Below are positions 8,982 through 17,707 of a DNA stretch of 64,000 nucleotides, piece by piece. Source of the DNA: Rugamonas aquatica (GTDB lineage Bacteria; Pseudomonadota; Gammaproteobacteria; Burkholderiales; Burkholderiaceae_D). The notes under the pieces were generated by a model. That model saw only the letters and a program-made list of their open reading frames with translations. It was not told the DNA's origin and made no database searches. The DNA is taken from positions 124,001-188,000 of the forward strand of contig NZ_WHUG01000002.1 in the NCBI RefSeq assembly GCF_009380215.1. Reading direction: 5' to 3'. The position numbers and the translations under genes are program-made. Each line of letters begins with the position of its first letter. The stretch's first letter is position 1.

Positions 8982-10208
8982 ATGCGTCGCGTTTTACTTT
9001 CCGTTTTGCTGCCAGCCCTGCTGGCGTCGGCCCTGCCTGCGCGCGCCGAGTTTTCCATTCCCGGTTTTGAACTGGTGCAGACCGCGCCTGTGGAAACGCC
9101 GCTGCACAGCAGCGACCTGCGCGACCCGGCCACCGTCTGGAACGAGTTGTTCGACGGCGCCAGGAGCGAGATCGTGCTGGGCCAGTTCTACGTGGTGGGC
9201 CACGAGGGCAGCGTGTTCAATAAGGTGATCGAGCACCTGGCGGCTGCGGGCAAGCGCGGCGTCAAGATCCGCTTCCTGCTGGACCAGAAGGGCGTGGGCC
9301 TGTCGGACAAGGCCACCATCGAGCAGCTGAAGGCGATCCCCAACCTGGAACTGCGCATCATCGATTTCAACAAGCTGACCGGCAACGGCATCCTGCACGC
9401 CAAATACCTGGTGGTGGATGGCGCGACCGCCTACATCGGCAGCCAGAACTTCGACTGGCGCTCGTTCGAGCATATCCACGAAACCGGCTTGCGCATCACC
9501 GACGCGAAGATCGTCGGCCAGGTGCTGTCGGTGTTTAACCAGGACTGGCGCGCGCAGGCGATCACCGCGCAGGGCCAGGTAGCGGCGGCGCTGAACGTCA
9601 AGGCCACCACGCCGGACATCCACCAGGGCGCCTTCCTGCTGTCCAGCCCTAACCAGTTCAATCCGGCCGGCGTCGGCGATTCCGAGGCGGGCCTGCCGGC
9701 GCTGCTGGCGGAAGCCAAGAGTGAAGTGCGGGTGCAGCTGCTGGACTACGCGCCGCTGAGCTACGGCCCGAAAGGCACGCGTCCTTACTACGCCGTGATC
9801 GACAACGCGGTGCGCGCCGCCGCCAACCGTGGCGTCAAGATCAAGCTGATGGTCTCCAACTGGAACCTGGAAGAGCTGCCGCAGGTCTACCTGAAAAGCC
9901 TGGCCGTGCTGCCCAACGTGGAGATCCGCGTGGTCACGCTGCCGACCGCCAGCAGCGGCTTCATTCCGTTTGCGCGCGTCATCCACAGCAAGACCATGGT
10001 GATCGACAACCAGGTCGCGTGGGTCGGCACCAGCAACTGGAGCGGCGGCTACTTCGATTTGTCGCGCAACCTGGAAGTGGTGATGCGCAACGAGAAGATG
10101 GCGCAACGCCTGGCCGCGCTGCACGAACAGACCTGGAGCTCGCAGTACGCGCAGCCGCTGGACATCAACAAGAAATATCCGAAACCCGCTAAAGGCAGTC
10201 CTGAATGA
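8982..10208 (+). CDS. exported phospholipase D superfamily protein, probably a phosphodiesterase or nuclease
   Basis: A 408-residue protein with a signal peptide (about residues 1-22, LPARA cleavage) and two complete HKD motifs, HAKYLVVD (139-146) followed by GSQNFD, and HSKTMVID (335-342) followed by GTSNWSGG. Two HKD motifs in one chain form a single PLD active site. The family includes phospholipases, cardiolipin synthases and nucleases; this one is soluble and exported with no membrane segment after the signal. Its place between a 5'-nucleotidase (9 bp upstream) and an S1/P1 nuclease (ATGA overlap) makes a nucleic-acid phosphodiesterase more likely than a lipid enzyme, but that is inference. 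The ATG at 8982 follows TAGGAG. Confidence 0.85.
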   Translation: MRRVLLSVLLPALLASALPARAEFSIPGFELVQTAPVETPLHSSDLRDPATVWNELFDGARSEIVLGQFYVVGHEGSVFNKVIEHLAAAGKRGVKIRFLLDQKGVGLSDKATIEQLKAIPNLELRIIDFNKLTGNGILHAKYLVVDGATAYIGSQNFDWRSFEHIHETGLRITDAKIVGQVLSVFNQDWRAQAITAQGQVAAALNVKATTPDIHQGAFLLSSPNQFNPAGVGDSEAGLPALLAEAKSEVRVQLLDYAPLSYGPKGTRPYYAVIDNAVRAAANRGVKIKLMVSNWNLEELPQVYLKSLAVLPNVEIRVVTLPTASSGFIPFARVIHSKTMVIDNQVAWVGTSNWSGGYFDLSRNLEVVMRNEKMAQRLAALHEQTWSSQYAQPLDINKKYPKPAKGSPE

Positions 10209-11272
10209 AGAAGCTTGTTTTAACCGTGGCGCTGAGCAGCGCCTTCGTCTCGTTCAACGCCCACGCATGGGGTAACGACGGCCACCGCGCCGTCGGCGCC
10301 ATTGCCGACCAGCTGATCCAGGGCAGCAATGCAGGGCAGCGCGTGAAGGCCTTGCTGCTGCCCGGCGAGAGTCTGGAAAAAATCTCGACCTGGGCCGACT
10401 GCGTCAAGGGCACGTATTGCGGCCCGCAGAGCGAAGAGATGATGGCCTACGTCGCCGCCAATCCGCAGCACAGCGAATACCACTACACCGACGTGCCGTT
10501 CCAGAACGCGCGCTACCACGACCATGACGCCGGCACCGCCGACGACGATATCGTGCAGACGCTCAAGCAGTGCATCGCCACGCTGCAGGGCAAGGGCGAC
10601 AAGATCAGCAACCCGCATGGCTTCACGCCGCGCCAGGCGCTGCTGATCCTGACCCACCTGGCCGGCGACGTGGTGCAGCCGCTGCATGTGGGCGCGGCCT
10701 TTGTGGACAAGAACGGCGCCTTCGTGGTGCCGCAGAAGCAGGCGCAGATCGACGCGGTCAATATGTTCGACGCGCGGGGCGGCAACAACCTGCTGCTGGA
10801 CGATATCAAGTTGAGCGCCAACAGCGCGCAGCTGATACCGGCCGCGCCGTCGGAGGACAAGCCGGCTGCGCCGGGCACGCCGCCGCGCGCGCCGCAGACG
10901 ACGCGTCCCTTCCATTCGTATTGGGACACGACGGTGGTGAGCTATGTGTTCCGCCGCGTCGGCGTGCGCTCGCCGCAGGAGTTTGCGCAGCTGGTTATTG
11001 CTGGGAAGCCGGCGGTGATCGCCAATACCGGCGATCCAATCAGCTGGCCGTATGCCTGGGCCGATCAGTCGCTGGCCGTGGCCAAGCTGGCGCATGCCGG
11101 CGTGACGGCGGGCGCGATTGGCCAGCAGACCAGCAAGACCGGCGAAGTCTATAACGTTTGGGCGTTGACGGTGCCGGACGATTATCCAGTCCCCAGCTCG
11201 GCCGCCGCCAAAACGCAGCTGATCCAGGGCGGCTACAACCTGGCCGCCGTGCTGCAGGCTATCTGGCCTTGA
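10205..11272 (+). CDS. S1/P1-type secreted nuclease
   Basis: A 355-residue zinc-dependent S1/P1 nuclease. The signal peptide ends HA at residue 21, so mature Trp22 is the N-terminal metal ligand typical of the family (WGNDGHR). Further ligands are visible: WAD (63-65), YHYTDVP (His93) and HLAGDVVQPLH (His151, Asp155, His161). These enzymes cut single-stranded DNA and RNA and can have 3'-nucleotidase activity, giving 5'-nucleotides that the UshA-like enzyme two genes upstream can dephosphorylate. The start overlaps the stop of the PLD-family gene in an ATGA arrangement, implying translational coupling. A Pro-rich insert lies around residues 218-240. Confidence 0.95.
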   Translation: MKKLVLTVALSSAFVSFNAHAWGNDGHRAVGAIADQLIQGSNAGQRVKALLLPGESLEKISTWADCVKGTYCGPQSEEMMAYVAANPQHSEYHYTDVPFQNARYHDHDAGTADDDIVQTLKQCIATLQGKGDKISNPHGFTPRQALLILTHLAGDVVQPLHVGAAFVDKNGAFVVPQKQAQIDAVNMFDARGGNNLLLDDIKLSANSAQLIPAAPSEDKPAAPGTPPRAPQTTRPFHSYWDTTVVSYVFRRVGVRSPQEFAQLVIAGKPAVIANTGDPISWPYAWADQSLAVAKLAHAGVTAGAIGQQTSKTGEVYNVWALTVPDDYPVPSSAAAKTQLIQGGYNLAAVLQAIWP

Positions 11273-11287
11273 CCGGCGTATGCCGGC

Positions 11288-12196
11288 TTATTTGCCGGTG
11301 AGGGGATTGAACCACAGCTCGCCGCGCGCCAGCGGCGTCTGTGGCGTCAGCTTGGGATTGGCGAGGTTGATGACGCGGCGCTTGTGCATGGCCGTGTTCT
11401 TGATCAAGTCTCCCTTGTAGCGCTGGAACAGCGTGTTCAGCGAGCCGTCCTTTATCATCATCTCCATGCCGGTCTCGATGCGCTTTGCCAGCAGCTTGCC
11501 CTCGGCATCGCGCCGTACGAAGAAGTAGCGCGGCAGCGGATAGTGCAGCAGCAGCGTTTGTTCCACCGCCATCTGCGGATGGGCGTCGTGACGCTCCTGG
11601 AATTCGCGCATCGCCTCGTCGGCCGAGCGTGAATAGAAATCGAAGCGCTCCGCCTCCAGCATGGCGAACAGGCCGTCGTAGCTGCTGCCTTCCACCACCG
11701 GCACGCCCGCGCGCTGGAAGATGGGGATGTCGGCCCAGCCCTGGCCCAGGCCCGCGCGCAGGTGGCGCAGGTCGGCGACGTTCTTAATGCGGGCGAAGCG
11801 CTGCTGGTCGGCGCCGCGTATCAGCAGCAGCCGGTAGCCCAGCAAACCACGGTCCACCGGCAGGCGCACCGGCAGGAACTGGCGCTCCAGCTCCGGTGTA
11901 GTGGCTCGCACGAAGATATTGATGCGTCCCGACGGCGACGACATCTCCTGCACCACGCGCGGCGGCGACATCGCCACCGTGGACTGGTGCTGTTCGAATA
12001 CGCCGTACTGCGGCGTGGTCTTTTCAAGCGCCGTGCGCAGCACGGCCCAATCGTAGTCGTAACGACTATCGATGCCATCGCTGGTGAGCGGGTAGGTGAG
12101 CTGGTTGGCCGCCCGTCCGGGCGCCGCAACCAGGCAGGATGCCAGTAGCAATGCCTGCCACGCCCCCCGCAATCCATAACCCCTGTTCCGCATCAT
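11288..12196 (-). CDS. exported solute-binding-protein-like (family 3) protein
   Basis: A 302-residue exported protein; the ATGATG at 12196/12193 precedes a good signal peptide (hydrophobic LLLASCLVAAPG) cut near GRAA. The rest has the length and look of a periplasmic type-2 binding domain of the transporter substrate-binding class (IKNVADLRHLRAGLGQGW, then EGSSYDGLFAML and a C-terminal RIETGMEMMIKDGSLNTLFQRY). No permease is nearby, so it may be an orphan binding protein or a signalling input. It converges with the nuclease gene 15 bp away and stands apart from its operon. A longer frame starting at 12277 lacks a signal at its own N-terminus and is not preferred. Confidence 0.65.
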   Translation of the reverse strand: MMRNRGYGLRGAWQALLLASCLVAAPGRAANQLTYPLTSDGIDSRYDYDWAVLRTALEKTTPQYGVFEQHQSTVAMSPPRVVQEMSSPSGRINIFVRATTPELERQFLPVRLPVDRGLLGYRLLLIRGADQQRFARIKNVADLRHLRAGLGQGWADIPIFQRAGVPVVEGSSYDGLFAMLEAERFDFYSRSADEAMREFQERHDAHPQMAVEQTLLLHYPLPRYFFVRRDAEGKLLAKRIETGMEMMIKDGSLNTLFQRYKGDLIKNTAMHKRRVINLANPKLTPQTPLARGELWFNPLTGK

Positions 12197-12430
12197 GCTG
12201 CCTGTAGCCTCTGAAACGGCTAGTGTGCCATGCCCTATGGTGCGGCACCAAATTTTTTCGGCGCGGTGGCATAACAACGGATCGTTCCGCCTCGTCCCTG
12301 TCCGATTGACTTTGGCGCATCAACATGACTATGCTAGAGGCGCAGTTTCAAAATCTGCAATGCCGGCCCAGCCCCCGCCGCCCCGTCAGGTTGTTTACCT
12401 GTTCCATAACGCAGTCGGAGGTGTCGAAAT

Positions 12431-13216
12431 ATGAAGCATGCATTTTGCATAAGCGTAGCAAGCGTGTTGGCCCTTGCGGCCGCCGCACCAGCAGTGGCAC
12501 AGACCTCCGCCGAACCGGCGCCCGCAGCGTCGCCGTTCACCGCCAACGTCACGTTGGCATCGCAGTATATCTCGCGCGGATTCCGCCAGACCTGGGGCAA
12601 GCCCGCTTTACAGGGCGGCTTCGATTATGCAGGACCGAACGGCTTTTCCGCCGGTACCTGGCTGTCCAACGTCAGCAACCGTTTCGTCGAAAACGGCTCG
12701 TTGGAATGGGACTTGTATGGCGCCTATACCGGCGCGGCCGGCGATGTAGGCTACAGCGCTGGCTTCTACTACTACAAATATCCGGGCGCCGAAATCCACG
12801 CCACCCACACGACGTACGACTACGGCGAACTGGCGTTAGGGCTGACCTACAAATTCGCCTACGCCAAATACAACTACACGTTTACCAAGGAATTCTTCGG
12901 CATCGAGAATGCGCGCGGCACGGGTTATCTGGACCTGGGCGCCAACGTCGAACTGGGCGACGGTTACACGCTTAACCTGCACTTCGGCCATGGCCGCGTG
13001 GCCAACAACAGCATGTGGAGCTGGCGCGATTACAAGGCCGGCGTGACCAAGGTGCTGGCGCCTGGATGGGCCGTATCGGCTGCCTACACCAAGGCGCACG
13101 GCAAGACCAACGCCTACGACAACTACACGCTGGGCATACCCAATTCCGCCGGGGTGATCGAGACATCGAATCCGGCTGACGGCACGCTGGTATTGGCGCT
13201 GACCCGAACCTTCTGA
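12431..13216 (+). CDS. TorF-family putative porin
   Basis: A 261-residue outer-membrane beta-barrel candidate. The signal peptide ends AVAQ around residue 24; then [20 protein letters not shown], the N-terminal signature of the TorF/TIGR02001 putative porin family, followed by repeated amphipathic aromatic-rich strands and a C-terminal Phe (LVLALTRTF). A strong GGAGGTG site (12417-12423) supports the ATG. The substrate is unknown. It lies 20 bp before a chemoreceptor gene on the same strand, so the two are probably co-transcribed, hinting at shared use in sensing or taking up a small solute. Confidence 0.85.
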   Translation: MKHAFCISVASVLALAAAAPAVAQTSAEPAPAASPFTANVTLASQYISRGFRQTWGKPALQGGFDYAGPNGFSAGTWLSNVSNRFVENGSLEWDLYGAYTGAAGDVGYSAGFYYYKYPGAEIHATHTTYDYGELALGLTYKFAYAKYNYTFTKEFFGIENARGTGYLDLGANVELGDGYTLNLHFGHGRVANNSMWSWRDYKAGVTKVLAPGWAVSAAYTKAHGKTNAYDNYTLGIPNSAGVIETSNPADGTLVLALTRTF

Positions 13217-13236
13217 CTTTTCTTCACAGGCCTCAC

Positions 13237-15378
13237 ATGAGCATAGCTTTCTCAACCAAGTCCCCGTCGCCGTCGCGATTCGGCGTCTCACTTTCCCTGA
13301 ACGGCAAGATCTGCGCGGCAGCCACCGCGCTGGTGGTGCTGAGCCTCGCGGTGACGGCCACCGTGATCGGCATTCGCAGCAGCGCCAGCGCCGAGGCGGC
13401 GGCGATGAACCTGGCCCGCACCTCCGCGCGCGAGGTGGCGGGCACGCTGCAGGCTCGTATCGTCAGCAATCTGTCGGCGGTGGTCAACCTGGCCGGCGCG
13501 ATGCGCGGCACGCGTGGCGCCAATCAGGCATTGGGCCGCGACCAGATCAACGAGATGGTCAAGGCCACGCTGCTCGGATCGGAAGACCTGATCGGCGCCG
13601 CCGTGACCTGGGAGCCGAATGCGCTGGACAACAAGGATGCGGACTTCGCCAGCAAGCTGCCGCTGTACGATGCAACGGGCCGCTACATGCCGTACTGGAC
13701 CCGCAGCAGCGGCGGCGGCACGCACGTCGAGCCGATCGTGTTCGACAGCGCTCCTGGCGCCAACGACTGGTACGACATCCCCAAGCGCAGCGGCAAGGTG
13801 TTCTTCACCGAGCCATACATCTATCCAGTGGATGGCAAGCCGACGCTGATGGCGTCTTTGGTGGCGCCGATTATGATCGAAGGTAAATTCCAGGGCACGG
13901 CCAGCGCCGACTTCATGGTGACGCGCCTGACCAAGATCCTCAACGAGTTGAAGGTGATCGACGGCGCCAAGCTTAGCCTGATCTCCAACGGCGGCCTGTA
14001 TGCCAGCACGCCCGTCGCTGAAAAGCTGGGCAAGAAAGCCGACGATGTGCCGGCCGCCGGCCTCGATCGCGTGCGCCAGGGCCAGGCCTATGAATACGAA
14101 GATGCCCAGGGACTGGTGCATCTGCTGCAGCCGCTGTTCATCCACGCCGAGACCGGGCCCTGGTCGGTGCAGCTGACCTTCCCGAAAAGCGTGGCGCTGG
14201 CGCCTGCGCGCGAGCTGCTGTTGTACACGCTGATCGTGTCGCTGGTGTGCGCGGTGGCGACGGCCTTTGTGCTGATTGCCGTGGTGTTCCGTTTGACCGC
14301 ACCTTTGCGCACGCTGGGTGAACGCATGACGGCGCTGTCCAGCGGCGATGCGGACCTGAGCGTCAAGCTGGAAGTGAACGGCAACGACGAGCTGGCGGTG
14401 ATCGGCAACGGCTTCAATCAATTCGTCGGCAATATCCATGATGTGCTGGTGCAGGTGAGTTCCAGCGCGGAGAACGTGGCGCGCGGCAGCGCCGAGATCT
14501 CGCACGGGAATAGCGACCTGTCGGCGCGCACCGAGCAGCAGGCCAGCGCGCTGGAGGAAACGGCGGCGTCGGTCGAGGAGTTGACCAGCACCGTCAAGGA
14601 GAATGCGGAGAACGCGCGCCAGGCCAACCAGCTGGCGGGATCGGCGTCGGAAGTGGCGCAGCGCAGCGGCGCTGTGGTGTCGCAGGTGGTGGCGACGATG
14701 GCGTCGATTAACGACTCGTCGAGCAAAATCGTGGACATCATCAGCGTCATCGACGGCATCGCTTTCCAGACCAATATCCTGGCGCTGAACGCTGCGGTGG
14801 AGGCGGCGCGCGCAGGTGAGCAGGGACGCGGCTTTGCGGTGGTGGCTTCCGAGGTGCGCAACCTGGCGCAGCGCAGCGCGGCGGCGGCCAAGGAAATCAA
14901 GGCGTTGATCGATGATTCCGTCAGCAAGGTGGCCGACGGCAGCCGGCTGGTGGACGAGGCGGGCAGCACGATGGACGAGGTGGTGTCCAGCGTGCGCCGC
15001 GTGACCGCGATCATGAGCGAGATCACCGTCGCCACGGCGGAGCAGAGCGAAGGCATCTCGCAGGTCAACCAGGCCATCGTGCAGATGGACGGCGTGACGC
15101 AGCAGAATGCGGCATTGGTGGAGGAGGCTGCGGCTGCGGCGGAGAGCTTGCAGGAGCAGGCATCCCATCTGGCGCAGGCGGTCAGCGTGTTCAAGCTGGA
15201 TCGCGGCGCGGCAGCACCATTGGCCTCAGCTGCACCGGTGCGCAAGGCGCCTGCTGCTGCGCCACGCGCTTCGGCGCCGGTTGCGCGAGTGGCAGCTCCA
15301 GCGCCCGCGCCCAAGCGCGCCGTCGTCGCCAAGCCCAAGGCGTCCACCAAGGCCGATAGCGAGTGGGAAGAGTTTTAA
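13237..15378 (+). CDS. methyl-accepting chemotaxis protein with periplasmic Cache-type sensor
   Basis: A 713-residue transmembrane chemoreceptor. A first membrane segment (about 22-45) is followed by a roughly 280-residue periplasmic domain resembling dCache ([10 protein letters not shown], then [19 protein letters not shown]), a second segment (about 328-354), a HAMP region, and a long cytoplasmic coiled coil with the signalling tip [19 protein letters not shown]. The C-terminus is a long Ala/Pro-rich linker ending SEWEEF, resembling the xWxxF pentapeptide that tethers CheR/CheB. Dependence on a porin gene upstream and a nuclease gene downstream suggests, but does not show, sensing of a nucleic-acid breakdown product. 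Confidence 0.93.
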   Translation: MSIAFSTKSPSPSRFGVSLSLNGKICAAATALVVLSLAVTATVIGIRSSASAEAAAMNLARTSAREVAGTLQARIVSNLSAVVNLAGAMRGTRGANQALGRDQINEMVKATLLGSEDLIGAAVTWEPNALDNKDADFASKLPLYDATGRYMPYWTRSSGGGTHVEPIVFDSAPGANDWYDIPKRSGKVFFTEPYIYPVDGKPTLMASLVAPIMIEGKFQGTASADFMVTRLTKILNELKVIDGAKLSLISNGGLYASTPVAEKLGKKADDVPAAGLDRVRQGQAYEYEDAQGLVHLLQPLFIHAETGPWSVQLTFPKSVALAPARELLLYTLIVSLVCAVATAFVLIAVVFRLTAPLRTLGERMTALSSGDADLSVKLEVNGNDELAVIGNGFNQFVGNIHDVLVQVSSSAENVARGSAEISHGNSDLSARTEQQASALEETAASVEELTSTVKENAENARQANQLAGSASEVAQRSGAVVSQVVATMASINDSSSKIVDIISVIDGIAFQTNILALNAAVEAARAGEQGRGFAVVASEVRNLAQRSAAAAKEIKALIDDSVSKVADGSRLVDEAGSTMDEVVSSVRRVTAIMSEITVATAEQSEGISQVNQAIVQMDGVTQQNAALVEEAAAAAESLQEQASHLAQAVSVFKLDRGAAAPLASAAPVRKAPAAAPRASAPVARVAAPAPAPKRAVVAKPKASTKADSEWEEF

Positions 15379-15387
15379 AAGGACCGT

Positions 15388-15912
15388 ATGAGAAAAAGCC
15401 TTGCCGTTTTAGCGCTGGTCACGGCGATGGCCCCGGCCATCGAAGCGTCCGCGCAGGCGCCGGCGATCGAGAACGCCTTCGCTCCCGATGCGGGAGGGGA
15501 GGCGTTGGTGTTGAAGGTGATCGACGCGGCGACTTCGAAGATCCGGCTGGCCGGATACTCCTTCAATTCGCAGCACGTGATGCAGGCGCTGCTCAACGCG
15601 AAGCGGCGCGGCGTGGACGTCAAGGTGATGGTGGATGCGCGGCGCAATCAACGGTCCGCCAGCATTGCGGCGCTGCGCCCTTTGGTCAGCGCAGGCATCC
15701 CGACACGAACGGTTGCGGTGTACGCCATGCATCACGACAAATACATCGTCGTTGACGACCGCACCGTGCAGAATGGCAGTTTCAATTACAGCAAGGACGC
15801 CGCCACGTCGAACAGCGAAAACGTGCTGGTGGTGTGGGACAACCCGCAACTGGCGAAGTCCTTCCTGGATCACTGGGAAGACCGTTGGGGAAAAGGCGTC
15901 GACTACAAGTAG
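15388..15912 (+). CDS. small exported PLD-superfamily endonuclease (Nuc type)
   Basis: A 174-residue protein with a signal peptide (about 1-23, EASAQ) and a single HKD motif, HHDKYIVVDD followed by NGSFNYS. One HKD motif in a chain this short is characteristic of the homodimeric plasmid-type Nuc endonuclease, which degrades DNA and RNA without sequence preference in the periplasm. It starts 9 bp after the chemoreceptor gene behind an AAGGA-like site, so it likely shares its transcript. It is the third exported nuclease-type gene within 7 kb. Confidence 0.88.
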   Translation: MRKSLAVLALVTAMAPAIEASAQAPAIENAFAPDAGGEALVLKVIDAATSKIRLAGYSFNSQHVMQALLNAKRRGVDVKVMVDARRNQRSASIAALRPLVSAGIPTRTVAVYAMHHDKYIVVDDRTVQNGSFNYSKDAATSNSENVLVVWDNPQLAKSFLDHWEDRWGKGVDYK

Positions 15913-15915
15913 GCC

Positions 15916-16692
15916 TTACTGTGCCTGTATTACTTCGATGCCCAGCTTGCGGTAGGGCGCCAATAGCTGCTTCGGCACACCCGCACTGACCACGATCGCG
16001 CCGATGCGCTCCAGCGGCGCGATCTGGAACGGCGATGCCGTGTCGAGTTTTTCCGGCGACGCCAGCACCACCGTTTTCACCGAAGCCGCCGCGATGGCGC
16101 GCTTGATTCCCGCCTCGTCGTGGTCGCCGGTGCTGATGCCGTGCAGCGGATGCAGGCTGCACACGCCCATGAAAAAGATATCGGCGCGAATTTGCGCAAT
16201 CGCCTCCAGCGCGGACGGTCCCATCGCCACGATGGAGTGCTTGAACAACCGGCCGCCGATCAAAATCACTTCGATCAAGGGATGCTCGGCCAGCTCCACC
16301 GCCACGCTCGGGCTGTGCGTGACGACGGTGCAGCGCAGTTCCGGCGGCAGCGCGCGCGCCAGCTGGACGGCGGTGGTGCCGCCGTCGATGAACACCACTT
16401 GTCCCGCTTCGATCATGGCTGCCGCGGCGCGCGCGATGGCGGGCTTGGCGTCGCTGGACAGCTGCTGGCGCTGGGCGAAGTTGCCCATCGCCGGAGAGGC
16501 GGGCAAGTCCAGCGGCAGGGCGCCGCCGTGCACGCGTTGCAGCAGCCCTTCGGCGGCCAGCTCGCGCAGGTCGCGGCGGATGGTGTCCTCGGACAGGCCC
16601 AGCTCCTCGCTGAGCGATTTGGCGACGATCTGGCCGTCCTGTTTCAGGCGGGCGATCAGCAGTTCTTTGCGTTGGCGTGTCAGCATATGCAT
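15916..16692 (-). CDS. DeoR/GlpR-family transcriptional regulator
   Basis: A 258-residue regulator with the N-terminal DeoR winged helix (RQRKELLIARLKQDG, then GLSEDTIRRDLRELAAEGLLQRVHGGAL, the family signature) and a C-terminal DeoRC sugar-phosphate sensor domain (VFIDGGTTAVQLARALP, LIGGRLFKHS, GISTGDHDEAGIKRA). Such regulators usually repress carbohydrate or nucleoside genes and respond to phosphorylated sugars. I take the ATG at 16692; ATG 16686 is the alternative, and a longer frame up to 16836 would run through the divergent promoter. It is transcribed away from nudK with a palindromic operator candidate between them, and its stop is 3 bp from the Nuc gene stop. Confidence 0.9.
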   Translation of the reverse strand: MHMLTRQRKELLIARLKQDGQIVAKSLSEELGLSEDTIRRDLRELAAEGLLQRVHGGALPLDLPASPAMGNFAQRQQLSSDAKPAIARAAAAMIEAGQVVFIDGGTTAVQLARALPPELRCTVVTHSPSVAVELAEHPLIEVILIGGRLFKHSIVAMGPSALEAIAQIRADIFFMGVCSLHPLHGISTGDHDEAGIKRAIAAASVKTVVLASPEKLDTASPFQIAPLERIGAIVVSAGVPKQLLAPYRKLGIEVIQAQ

Positions 16693-16706
16693 GAATTTTC
16701 TTGATG

Positions 16707-16729
16707 TTGCACGATATTGCATGATATCG
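16707..16729. promoter_or_regulatory. candidate operator between the DeoR-type gene and nudK
   Basis: Two tandem copies of TTGCAYGATAT (16707-16717 and 16717-16727) repeat at a 10-bp period, and the overlapping CGATAT-TGCATG-ATATCG (16712-16729) is a palindrome with perfect 6-bp arms. The site sits in the 70-bp divergent intergenic region 14 bp upstream of the regulator start, as expected for an autoregulated DeoR-family repressor site. Confidence 0.55.
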
Positions 16730-16762
16730 TAAAAAAACGCAACCTTGATCAAGGAGATCGAC

Positions 16763-17338
16763 ATGCCCGAAGACCGCATCCGCATCCACAAAGTGGAAAC
16801 CCTGTCCGATGACTGGTTCCTGCTGCAAAAGACCACCTTCGACTACCGCCGCAACGACGGCAGCTGGCAGCGCCAGACGCGCGAGACCTACGACCGGGGC
16901 CACGGCGCCACCATCCTGCTGTATAACCGCGAACGGCGCACGGTGGTGCTGGTGCGGCAATTCCGTTTTCCGACCTACGGCGGCGGGCATGACGGCTTCC
17001 TGATCGAAGCCGCCGCCGGTTTGCTGGACAAGGCCAGCCCGGAGGATCGCATCAAGGCCGAGGTGGAAGAGGAAACCGGCTATCGCGTTGGCGAGGTGCG
17101 CAAGGTGTTCGAGGCCTTCATGAGTCCCGGCTCGGTGACGGAGCGCCTGTATTTCTTCGTGGCTGAATACGACCCGGGTTCGCGCATCGGCGACGGCGGC
17201 GGCATCGAGGAGGAGGGCGAGGATATCGAAGTACTGGAGCTGGCGATGGACGAGGCCATGCAGATGATGGCCGACGGCCGCATCGCCGACGGCAAGACCA
17301 TCATGCTGCTGCAATACGCCGCGCTGCACCTGCTGTAA
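16763..17338 (+). CDS. nudK: Nudix hydrolase, GDP-mannose pyrophosphatase type (NudK)
   Basis: A 191-residue Nudix protein, the same length as E. coli NudK and with its recognisable segments: [24 protein letters not shown], the Nudix box [20 protein letters not shown] with EEETGY core, [19 protein letters not shown] and DIEVLEL. It hydrolyses GDP-mannose and related nucleoside-diphosphate compounds to NMP plus a sugar phosphate. The ATG at 16763 is chosen because AAGGAG lies at 16751-16756; the upstream in-frame TTG at 16745 has no such site. It is divergent from the DeoR-type regulator, which may control it. Confidence 0.88.
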   Translation: MPEDRIRIHKVETLSDDWFLLQKTTFDYRRNDGSWQRQTRETYDRGHGATILLYNRERRTVVLVRQFRFPTYGGGHDGFLIEAAAGLLDKASPEDRIKAEVEEETGYRVGEVRKVFEAFMSPGSVTERLYFFVAEYDPGSRIGDGGGIEEEGEDIEVLELAMDEAMQMMADGRIADGKTIMLLQYAALHLL

Positions 17339-17347
17339 AGTAGCGGC

Positions 17348-17707
17348 ATGAAACGATACATTTTATTGGCGCTGCTGGCGGCCGGCCAAGCCGCAGCGGC
17401 GGGTGATGCGAAGGTGGGGGCGGTGCTGTTCAAGCGCTGCGCCTCCTGCCATCAGGTTGGGCCTTACGCGCAGGGCGGTTTCGGGCCGCAGCTGAATGGC
17501 ATCATCGGCCGCCATGCGGCGTCAACCAGGGACTACAAGTACTCGGAAGCGATGAAGAAGTCGGGACTGGTGTGGGATGAGAAAACGCTGGCCGCATATC
17601 TGCGCGCGCCGCACGACGTGGTGCCGGGGACGAGCATGCGTTTCTGGGGGATCAAGGATGAACAGCAGGTCGCCGACCTGCTGTCCTTTATGCGGACGCT
17701 GAAGTAA
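17348..17707 (+). CDS. small class I c-type cytochrome
   Basis: A 119-residue exported cytochrome c: signal peptide about 1-18, haem motif CASCH at 31-35, and a downstream GTSMRFWGI segment providing the probable axial Met, in the order of mitochondrial-type cytochromes c (GPQLNGIIGR is also typical). It carries one electron between periplasmic or membrane partners. It follows nudK by 9 bp but has no obvious functional link to it. Its stop codon directly abuts the stop of the convergent ABC permease gene with no bases between. Confidence 0.9.
   Translation: MKRYILLALLAAGQAAAAGDAKVGAVLFKRCASCHQVGPYAQGGFGPQLNGIIGRHAASTRDYKYSEAMKKSGLVWDEKTLAAYLRAPHDVVPGTSMRFWGIKDEQQVADLLSFMRTLK

Noticed and set aside
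13288..15168. 626-codon minus-strand open frame opposite the chemoreceptor
   Set aside because: Low-complexity His/Arg/Gln-rich translation with no start signal; the plus strand encodes an obvious chemoreceptor.
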